This document shows, one piece after another, positions 7,287 to 12,695 of a DNA stretch of 14,049 nt (position 1 is its first letter; the number at the start of each line of letters is the position of its first letter). The notes beneath the pieces are model-generated. The model saw nothing but the letters and a program-made list of their open reading frames with translations, searched no databases and was not told the DNA's origin. The position numbers and the translations under genes are program-made. Origin of the DNA: DASWUZ01 sp036401395 (lineage in GTDB: Bacteria > Acidobacteriota > Terriglobia > Terriglobales > Acidobacteriaceae); assembly GCA_036401395.1 (NCBI GenBank), contig DASWUZ010000230.1, positions 1 to 14,049 of the forward strand, given 5' to 3'.

Positions 7287-8276
7287 CTACTGCTGCTGTT
7301 GTTGCTGGGCTTGTTGCAGAGCCAGCAGTGGCTCGGCCGGTGCGGGTGGCGCTTGCGCCTTTTCTACGAGAATGGACCAGTCCTCAGGTATAGGCATGTC
7401 CTGATCGAGCGCTGGTACCTGCTCTGAGCCGTTGACCCGGACGGCAACGTAAAGTTCGCTTTCTGTCACGCCGCGATAAACGCCCTTGGTCGGCGGCACA
7501 TCCGCGTAATCTCGGCCGAGGGCCGCGCGGATGTGGCGGTCGCCGGCGACCAGACAATTCGTTGGGTCGAATCCGACCCAGCCGAGGTGCGGCAGCAGAG
7601 CCTCAATCCATGCGTGAGTAGCGTCCGGCGTCGAACGGTCGTGGTCCTGACTGCGCCGGTACATGTAACCACTCACGTAGCGGCACGGTATGCCCAGGCC
7701 GCGGACAAGCGAGATCATGATGTGGGCGAAATCCTGGCAGACGCCTTTTCTCGCGACTAGCGCTTCGTCGATGGGGGAGTCGGCGCGGGTGCTTTTGGGG
7801 ACGTATTCGAACCACTCATAGATGCGAGTGTTGAGCTCGTGGAGCAGCATGAGAGGGTCGTCGCGGCGGGTCACTTCGAGTTGGCTGGCCAGTTCGAGCA
7901 GGGCAGGAGACTGCGTGGCAAACTCGCTCGGCAAGAGCATCTCCCAGTAGTCGCCTTCGCTGACCAGGTGATCAAGTTCCTTCCAGGCATCAGGCGCTAA
8001 AAAAAATGGAATCAGCGGCAAAGGGGCCTGCTCCACCAGCGATTCAGCAACGATAACCAGCTGCGAATGCTTGCCCGGTATATCGAAGTGGTGGATGTTG
8101 TTGCCGAGGTGATCGCGGTAGGAAAAGACGCGGCAGCGGGGGCTGACTGAGAGCGAAAAGGTGAGACAGCGCTGGTTACTGTCGCTGCGCGGGTGCATGC
8201 GCGTCTCCATCACGATCTCGCTCACCGGTTCGGCATACTGGAACTTCGTCAGGTGCCGTATTGAGTAGAAAATCAT
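7287..8276 (-). CDS. Bacterial transglutaminase-like cysteine peptidase family protein
   Basis: A 329-residue protein with the bacterial transglutaminase N-terminal beta domain (about 1-85, beginning MIFYSIRHLTKFQYAEPVSE) and a transglutaminase core. The papain-like triad is visible: C180 in GVCQDFAH, H221 in DATHAWIE and D237 in GFDPTN. Members of this family are cytoplasmic and poorly understood, probably amide-bond hydrolases or transferases. An AAAGG-type ribosome site precedes the start, and the start lies 28 bases after the stop of the alpha-E gene, so the two form one operon. The C-terminus is a Pro/Ala/Gln tail ending QQAQQQQQQ, encoded by mixed CAA/CAG codons and probably disordered. 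Transcription converges on the receptor gene with 75 bases between them. The fold is firm, the substrate unknown. Confidence 0.9.
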   Translation of the reverse strand: MIFYSIRHLTKFQYAEPVSEIVMETRMHPRSDSNQRCLTFSLSVSPRCRVFSYRDHLGNNIHHFDIPGKHSQLVIVAESLVEQAPLPLIPFFLAPDAWKELDHLVSEGDYWEMLLPSEFATQSPALLELASQLEVTRRDDPLMLLHELNTRIYEWFEYVPKSTRADSPIDEALVARKGVCQDFAHIMISLVRGLGIPCRYVSGYMYRRSQDHDRSTPDATHAWIEALLPHLGWVGFDPTNCLVAGDRHIRAALGRDYADVPPTKGVYRGVTESELYVAVRVNGSEQVPALDQDMPIPEDWSILVEKAQAPPAPAEPLLALQQAQQQQQQ

Positions 8277-8304
8277 CTAACGCCTTTCTAATCAGCGATT
8301 CGTC

Positions 8305-9267
8305 TTAGAGGGACAGTGCGGTTTGCACCGAATACTGGATGTAGACCTCGTATACGAGGCGGTGGATCTGGGAGCACTGCTCGATGATGCGCCGCAAATA
8401 AGTGCCTGCCCCGCGCTCAAGGATCTCGGAGATCTGTCCGTAGCTAAGCGAGGCCTGGAGGCGGCCCGACAGCCGCATAAGTTCTTCTCCTGGTTGACGA
8501 TGGCTCTCCTGTTCGACAGAGAGCAGCGAGGTCTGTAGCGCGTCGATCGAGTAGCGAATCGAATGCGGAAAGTCGGGGTCGAGCAACAGGAATTCGAGGA
8601 TGCGTTCGTAGCTCAGATCGGCGGTGTAGACCTTGCAGTAGGCCTCGAAGGCGATGCACGTGCGGAGCAGCCCAATCCACTCCAGATATTCGTAGCCGTC
8701 GATCTCGTCTTCGTGCTCGCCAGAGACGTCGCGGTGGTAAAGTTCGAGCAAAGTTGCGGTGGCCGAGGCGCGCTCGATGGAGCGGCCAATCTGGAGAAAT
8801 TGCCAGCCTTCGCCGTGACTAAGTGTTGTGTCTGTAACGCCTTGGAAGAGGTGGAGGCCATCCATTACCGAGGGCAGAAACTCGGCGACCAGGGTCTCGG
8901 AGCGGGCGTGCTGGCGGGGGGTGGTTACGTCGTGAAAGAGGCGGTTCAGGCGCTGCCATTGCTCGGTCGAAATCTGTTCGCGGACCTGGCGGGCGTTCTC
9001 GCGGGCGGCGATGATGCAGCCGGTAATGGAGGCGCCATTGGTGGCGTCAAAGCATAGACAATAAGCGAGTTCGTCGGCATCGCCGTTCCAGTTGAGGTCC
9101 TTGGGATTGCCGAGCGCTTCGAGGACCCGGAGCCAGCGGCGCTCGGTCGAGGTGCGCGATTTGTCGAGCATCAACCCTTGGTTGATGTCGATCATGCGGA
9201 CGGTGTGTTCAGCCCGTTCGAGGTAGCGGGCGGTCCAATATAAGCTGTCTGCTACCCGTGAAAGCAT
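8305..9267 (-). CDS. Alpha-E domain protein (DUF403 family)
   Basis: A 320-residue all-helical protein. It starts with the family signature MLSRVADSLYWTARYLERAEHTVRMID and carries ARENARQVREQIS (about 86-98), HLFQGVTDTTLSHGEGWQFLQIGRSIERA and a C-terminal helical repeat region. The ATG at 9267 is chosen because this signature is the usual N-terminus and GAGG lies 12 bases upstream. The frame stays open to 9471, but that extra stretch overlaps the inverted-repeat array and does not look like protein. Alpha-E proteins normally sit in operons with a circularly permuted ATP-grasp protein and a transglutaminase, and are proposed to help make a peptide-like modification. Here the transglutaminase follows directly, but no ATP-grasp gene precedes it. 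The biochemical role is unknown. Confidence 0.92.
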   Translation of the reverse strand: MLSRVADSLYWTARYLERAEHTVRMIDINQGLMLDKSRTSTERRWLRVLEALGNPKDLNWNGDADELAYCLCFDATNGASITGCIIAARENARQVREQISTEQWQRLNRLFHDVTTPRQHARSETLVAEFLPSVMDGLHLFQGVTDTTLSHGEGWQFLQIGRSIERASATATLLELYHRDVSGEHEDEIDGYEYLEWIGLLRTCIAFEAYCKVYTADLSYERILEFLLLDPDFPHSIRYSIDALQTSLLSVEQESHRQPGEELMRLSGRLQASLSYGQISEILERGAGTYLRRIIEQCSQIHRLVYEVYIQYSVQTALSL

Positions 9268-9342
9268 GCTTATTTCTAGCCTCAGAATGTTGTATGTCGC
9301 AGGCCAAAAAACGACCTGAAGTGCCCTGCAAAGCGAAGATAT

Positions 9343-9435
9343 TCTACCCCCAATGGCCTTTATAGAGGTTAGATTTGGCCCCTTTTCTAACCCCAAAAGA
9401 CCGTCATGGGGGTTAGAAGATTTAACTCTAACCCC
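9343..9435. repeat. Array of five alternating TCTAACCCC-type sites (about 42-bp imperfect repeats)
   Basis: Sites read, left to right on the plus strand: TCTACCCCC (9343-9351), GGTTAGA (9367-9373), TCTAACCCC (9386-9394), GGGGTTAGA (9409-9417), TCTAACCCC (9427-9435). The orientation alternates strictly and start-to-start spacing is 24, 19, 23 and 18 bases, so same-orientation sites recur every 41-43 bases. TTCTAACCCC (9385-9394) pairs perfectly with GGGGTTAGAA (9409-9418) across 14 bases. GGGGTTAGA (9409-9417) also pairs perfectly with TCTAACCCC (9427-9435) across 9 bases. The two hairpins share one arm and exclude each other. The array lies 76-168 bases upstream of the alpha-E start. Confidence 0.75.
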
Positions 9436-9625
9436 TGAAGGCGCTTTACCGGTCAGGCACGAGAATGACAAAAAAATAGAACCATTTTAGTGCCCCTTTT
9501 TTGGCGTGCCATTTAACGATACCGCACATTTCGGCCCCGGAGCCCGATTCATGTCAACCCCTTTCCCGCTCCCTTCTCGCTCGAGCCCATTTCGATGAAA
9601 TCCCCGCTTGACTCGCTCGCTTCGG

Positions 9626-9645
9626 CCCGTGGTGGCTCGCACGGG
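9626..9645 (-). terminator. Weak hairpin after the alpha/beta hydrolase
   Basis: CCCGTG (9626-9631) and CACGGG (9640-9645) form a 6-bp GC-rich stem with an 8-base loop, starting 7 bases past the hydrolase stop in its direction of transcription. No T-run follows, so it would not be a classical intrinsic terminator. Confidence 0.25.
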
Positions 9646-9652
9646 AGAGTTG

Positions 9653-10327
9653 TCAAGGGACCGCCTGGTTAGTGAAAGAGCGAAGAGTCTCTACTACCGA
9701 CTTGGATAGCTCGGCGCGGTTCTTTTTGGTCATGAGTTCGTGGCCGGCGCTGAGGATGGGTAGTAGTTTGGTTGGGGCTGGGATCAGCTTTAGTGCGGCG
9801 GAGAGTTCTTCGATGGTGGCGAAGCCATCGCGGGTGCCGTGAACGAATAGCGTTGGAGTCTTCAGGTTGGGGAAGTGTGCGGTTCTTAGTTCGTTGGGGC
9901 GTTGGGGCGGGTGCAGCGGGTAGGAGAGGAGTAGGAGCGCCTCTATTAGACTCGGTTCGGCGGCGGCGAGTATTGAGGCTTGCCTTCCTCCGTAGGAATG
10001 TCCGCCGAGGAAGACGCGGCCCGTGGTTTGTTGGCGCATGGAGGTGACTGCGGCCCGAAGCCCCTGTTGATCGCGCTCTGCGCTGCCGCGTGGTGGCGGC
10101 CCGTGGGGGCGCAATTGACGGAAGGGAAGGTCGTAGCGGAGGACCGTGATTCCCGCGGCGCAGAACGCTTCGGCCAGCGCGACGAGGAGTGGGGCGTCGC
10201 TGTTTGTTCCCGCTCCGTGGGTCAGGATTAAGTTGTCGCCGTTGGGGTTGGTGGGGCGATGCAGGCCGCCACGAACAAGTGGTAACTCGTACGGTGCCGG
10301 GTCCAGTAATTCTCTCTTTCTGGTCAT
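9653..10327 (-). CDS. Alpha/beta hydrolase, KANL3/Tex30-like
   Basis: A 224-residue single-domain alpha/beta hydrolase. Early THGAG (36-40) would form the oxyanion region, followed by VLRYDLPFR (62-70). The nucleophile elbow is GHSYGGRQ with S111, the acid is D167 in VHGTRDGF, and the histidine is H196 in AGHEL, so the triad is complete. Size and the GHSYGGR/HGTRDGF pattern fit the KANL3/Tex30 (dienelactone-hydrolase-like) group, whose bacterial members have no firmly assigned substrate. No signal peptide, so cytoplasmic. There is no clear ribosome binding site, and the gene diverges from the nucleotidyltransferase-like gene with 96 bases between. Probably monocistronic, as 385 bases separate it from the alpha-E gene. 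Confidence 0.87.
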   Translation of the reverse strand: MTRKRELLDPAPYELPLVRGGLHRPTNPNGDNLILTHGAGTNSDAPLLVALAEAFCAAGITVLRYDLPFRQLRPHGPPPRGSAERDQQGLRAAVTSMRQQTTGRVFLGGHSYGGRQASILAAAEPSLIEALLLLSYPLHPPQRPNELRTAHFPNLKTPTLFVHGTRDGFATIEELSAALKLIPAPTKLLPILSAGHELMTKKNRAELSKSVVETLRSFTNQAVP

Positions 10328-10423
10328 ACGCAGAGATTATTGCAGGAGATAACTACAACGTGGCGCCGAAGATGCGGATAAGAGGATCATGGCCCGTCGA
10401 CATACGGAGACTAAGATGGCCCT

Positions 10424-11344
10424 ATGCTTCGCAGCAAAGAGGAGCAACAGGCGGCTGTGCACCGCAGCGTGGATGAGCCTCGCGCAGCGAATCTCTCGCA
10501 TGGTGAGATCGCTCCTGACTCCTACAGCTCTGTTCGGAAGCATCTAGATGCGATCGCACAATTGCGCTTGTCGAGTGGAGCTCCTCTGGTTAGCGTAATT
10601 CTCTTCGGCAGTTCGGCAAAGCGAGCTTTCGCTTCGAAAGTCTCGGATGTTGACTTGATCGTTGTTCTCCCCGATACCGCGAGCGTGGTGGATCTCCGTC
10701 ACATTCGGGAGCAGGTGTTTGCTCTGGAGATAGAACATGGCTTCCGAAAGCCGTCAGATCGGACTCGCCGCTGGCTCCGGAAGTACGTAGAGCGCCTTGC
10801 TGGATATTCTCTGTCGGGCTTTGTTTGCACCCGAAGCGATCTGCTATCGGGAGAAGTAGCGCGAGTTTTTGGACTGTCGCCATTTGAGGCGCTCTTCGTC
10901 GACCGAATCGTATTTGCCGGCGTCATCGTGTCGGCCGTGACCGTGTGGGGTGAGGAACTGCTGGCACAGGTCCCGATTCCTGTGCTTCGCAGGCGCGATG
11001 TAATGAAAGCGCTGTTTAGCTTTGTGAGCGCAACTGTGATGAGTGCAGCGGTATTTCCCCTGTTCTCGAACGCTACGAAATACGCGATGGGAGTTCTTAA
11101 ACACTCGCTCGACAGCTGCTATTTTTGCTACCACCAGAAGACTGCCTCTCTACAGGAAGAGGTCGATTTTTTTGGCGCTCGGGTAAATCGGCGAAATATT
11201 CTTGACGATCTACTGAATCGGCGTCGAAGTTACACGCCGTCGTTCGCATTTATATTGGGTTGCCTGCCGGTTCTGTTCCAGTTGCACCTCCGAACTGCGC
11301 GAGACAACCGGTTCCCTCAACTTGTGTCACGGAGCACTATCTGA
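10424..11344 (+). CDS. Nucleotidyltransferase-fold protein (Pol-beta superfamily), function unknown
   Basis: A 306-residue protein. Residues about 40-85 show the Pol-beta-type nucleotidyltransferase signature: VSVILFGSSAKR (G62, S63) followed by SDVDLIVVL with the metal-binding D75 and D77. The remaining about 200 residues are mostly helical with some hydrophobic stretches (MKALFSFVSATVMSAAVFPLF, about 187-207) and might be a HEPN-like helical domain as in some nucleotidyltransferase fusions, though I cannot confirm that. Family members transfer nucleotides to proteins, RNA or small molecules such as antibiotics; nothing here fixes the substrate. No strong Shine-Dalgarno precedes the ATG at 10424. 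It is followed after 131 bases by a methyltransferase on the same strand. It could also be a catalytically inactive relative; the third carboxylate was not located with certainty. Confidence 0.72.
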   Translation: MLRSKEEQQAAVHRSVDEPRAANLSHGEIAPDSYSSVRKHLDAIAQLRLSSGAPLVSVILFGSSAKRAFASKVSDVDLIVVLPDTASVVDLRHIREQVFALEIEHGFRKPSDRTRRWLRKYVERLAGYSLSGFVCTRSDLLSGEVARVFGLSPFEALFVDRIVFAGVIVSAVTVWGEELLAQVPIPVLRRRDVMKALFSFVSATVMSAAVFPLFSNATKYAMGVLKHSLDSCYFCYHQKTASLQEEVDFFGARVNRRNILDDLLNRRRSYTPSFAFILGCLPVLFQLHLRTARDNRFPQLVSRSTI

Positions 11345-11475
11345 TAGAAAAGCCTCGGCTTGGTAGCGAACTTAGGACAGTCGTCAATGTATCCATGGCC
11401 CTCGTAAAACGCTGATCGCCCGACCCCGCTAGACCATCCGCGATGCGATGTGCCGTGTGAAGACTGGAAAACAAA

Positions 11476-12324
11476 ATGCCCTTACCCCGGTTACAGCTAT
11501 TCGAGCTGGAAGAGCTGGAATGGTTTCCTCATGCGATTCGCGACCTGGCCCTGGACTATCTGGGCTTTTTGGAAGTACGCTTCGCTTTACACAAAGCCGC
11601 GTTACCGCTACTGCGAAGGATGATTGAACAAACCGGAACATTGAATGTAGTCGATCTATGCTCAGGTGGAGGCGGACTAATTCAGGCGTTATATGAGGCG
11701 TTAGCGTCCGATGGAATCAACGCTCAATTTACCCTAACCGACAAGTTTCCCAATCTTATGGCGTTCCGCGATATCTGCTCACAGCATCCGCTCAACCTTC
11801 ACTATGTCTCTGGTCCCGTAGACGCCACAAGAGTACCGCCTGAGTTGATTGGTTTACGCACCATGTTCAATGCCTTCCATCACTTTCCGCCGGTAGATGC
11901 GAGGCGAGTGCTGGAAGGCGCCGTCAGAGCAGGTCAGCCGATCTGCATTTTCGAAGCCCCGGAGCGCAGCTTGTTCACGATGATTCCATTGCTGCTCACG
12001 CCCATATTTGTCGCCCTTGCAACTCCCTTCATAAGACCCTTCCGTTGGAAGCGATTGCTATGGACCTACTTGATTCCGCTGGTCCCACTTATGGTTTGTT
12101 GGGACGGCATAGTCTCTCAACTGCGGGCTTACAAGATTGACGAACTATCGGGACTTACTCAAGGGTTTGACAACTACGAATGGAATGTAGGAAGGACGTC
12201 CATTCCTGGGCAACCAGGACATCTGACATTTTTGCTAGGAGCCTCGCGTTCTGACAATGCTTCCCGCACTGCGCCGCCGTGTGAGATCTCCAGACAGATG
12301 TGTTACCTCATGTGGGCTGGTTAA
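11476..12324 (+). CDS. Class I SAM-dependent methyltransferase with hydrophobic C-terminal segments
   Basis: A 282-residue protein with SAM-binding motif I VVDLCSGGGG (58-67), an acidic residue after strand 2 in TLTDKFPN (D89), VDATRVP, and a post-motif region FNAFHHFPP (131-139) like that of FkbM/UbiE-type enzymes acting on small molecules or lipids. Two hydrophobic stretches, about 168-187 and 195-212, suggest membrane contact. The substrate is unknown. The body seems to end near GHLTFLLGA (248-256). The last 25 residues look unrelated and overlap, in another frame, the start of a broken methyltransferase fragment, so the original stop may have been lost. The start at 11476 has only a weak purine stretch (GGAAAA) before it. 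It may be co-transcribed with the nucleotidyltransferase gene. Confidence 0.8.
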   Translation: MPLPRLQLFELEELEWFPHAIRDLALDYLGFLEVRFALHKAALPLLRRMIEQTGTLNVVDLCSGGGGLIQALYEALASDGINAQFTLTDKFPNLMAFRDICSQHPLNLHYVSGPVDATRVPPELIGLRTMFNAFHHFPPVDARRVLEGAVRAGQPICIFEAPERSLFTMIPLLLTPIFVALATPFIRPFRWKRLLWTYLIPLVPLMVCWDGIVSQLRAYKIDELSGLTQGFDNYEWNVGRTSIPGQPGHLTFLLGASRSDNASRTAPPCEISRQMCYLMWAG

Positions 12325-12434
12325 TTCCCTGGGCGCTAACTCGCTCTATCTTGATGGTGCGTGGTCCGTATGAATGGACACGCAATCCGATGTATCTCGC
12401 TGAACTTGGGCTATAGGTTGGCTGGGCCCCGGGG
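12285..12434 (+). pseudogene. Remnant of an isoprenylcysteine/phospholipid methyltransferase (ICMT/PEMT-like)
   Basis: In the frame of the ATG at 12354 the plus strand reads MVRGPYEWTRNPMYLAELGL, then an in-frame TAG at 12414-12416, then VGWAPG. The GPYxxxRNPMYLxEL...GWA pattern is the SAM-binding core of the ICMT/PEMT membrane methyltransferase superfamily (family consensus about GPYRYVRNPMYLGELLLWLGWA). The open stretch begins only at 12285, inside the end of the preceding gene and in a different frame, so the N-terminal transmembrane part is missing. After GWAPG no frame continues the family in a recognisable way. I read it as a decayed copy rather than a working small gene. Confidence 0.7.
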
Positions 12435-12482
12435 ACTCGACTACTGAGGTGTCCGCTCAGGGCTATGTTACTTTGTTGCCAA

Positions 12483-12520
12483 GTATATATATAGCGCCAC
12501 AGATTCCGGCGCATATATAC
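12483..12520. repeat. Long imperfect hairpin with alternating TA arms
   Basis: GTATATAT (12483-12490) plus GCGCC (12494-12498) pairs with GGCGC (12508-12512) plus ATATATAC (12513-12520). That makes 13 paired bases, with a 3-base bulge (12491-12493) and a 9-base loop. No T-tract follows on either strand, so it is not a standard terminator. It may be a remnant transposon end or a cruciform-forming site. Confidence 0.55.
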
Positions 12521-12549
12521 CAAGGTGCAAGTGCCTGCGCTTTCTTAAC

Positions 12550-12576
12550 CAGGAAGGCCGCGACAATGCCTTCCTG
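12550..12576. terminator. Perfect 9-bp GC-rich hairpin
   Basis: CAGGAAGGC (12550-12558) and GCCTTCCTG (12568-12576) form a perfect stem around a 9-base loop. It lies between the convergent methyltransferase and IPT/TIG genes, 120 bases past the stop of the latter. It could end transcription from either side, but neither strand has a T-run after the stem, so a bidirectional terminator role is only possible. Confidence 0.35.
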
Positions 12577-12695
12577 CGGGACTCGAGCTGCCGTCTTCTG
12601 GAGGCTGGCAGATGGCGAGAAACCGCCTGCCGTCAGGGCTCGGCGCAGGTAAGTATCCTCACGGCTCCGGTCGGCGTCGGGGAGATAAGTATCTG

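Larger units (their letters stand above)
9268..9652. other. Intergenic leader between alpha/beta hydrolase and alpha-E operon
   Basis: These 385 bases hold no supported gene. The right-hand part contains a small hairpin just past the hydrolase stop (9626-9645). The left-hand part, the presumed promoter and leader of the leftward alpha-E operon, contains five alternating TCTAACCCC/GGTTAGA sites (9343-9435). A TATAAA hexamer on the minus strand (9359-9364) falls inside that array and could be a -10 element, but no matching -35 is convincing. Confidence 0.5.
12325..12695. other. Intergenic region with decayed sequence and two hairpins
   Basis: No intact gene is supported in these 371 bases. From left to right they hold the rest of the ICMT-like remnant, an AT-rich hairpin (12483-12520), a GC-rich hairpin (12550-12576), two copies each of CTGCCGTC (12590 and 12629 areas) and TAAGTATC (12649 and 12684 areas), and then the end of the leftward IPT/TIG gene. 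The mixture suggests degraded accessory DNA between two convergent genes. Confidence 0.5.

Noticed and set aside
8563..9057. Plus-strand open frame of 164 codons
   Set aside because: It lies antisense within the well-supported alpha-E gene and its translation resembles no family; it is a shadow of high-GC codons.
9343..9435. CRISPR-like array
   Set aside because: The repeated unit is only 7-9 bases, alternates in orientation and has spacers of about 10-15 bases; no cas gene is present.
9268..9471. N-terminal extension of the alpha-E protein to 388 residues
   Set aside because: The family N-terminus MLSRVADSLYW begins at 9267 with a ribosome-binding GAGG. The upstream open frame crosses the inverted-repeat array and has no recognisable protein pattern.
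12449..12652. Plus-strand open frame of 67 codons after the ICMT remnant
   Set aside because: It shows no continuation of the ICMT family, spans both hairpins and has no recognisable motif or ribosome site.
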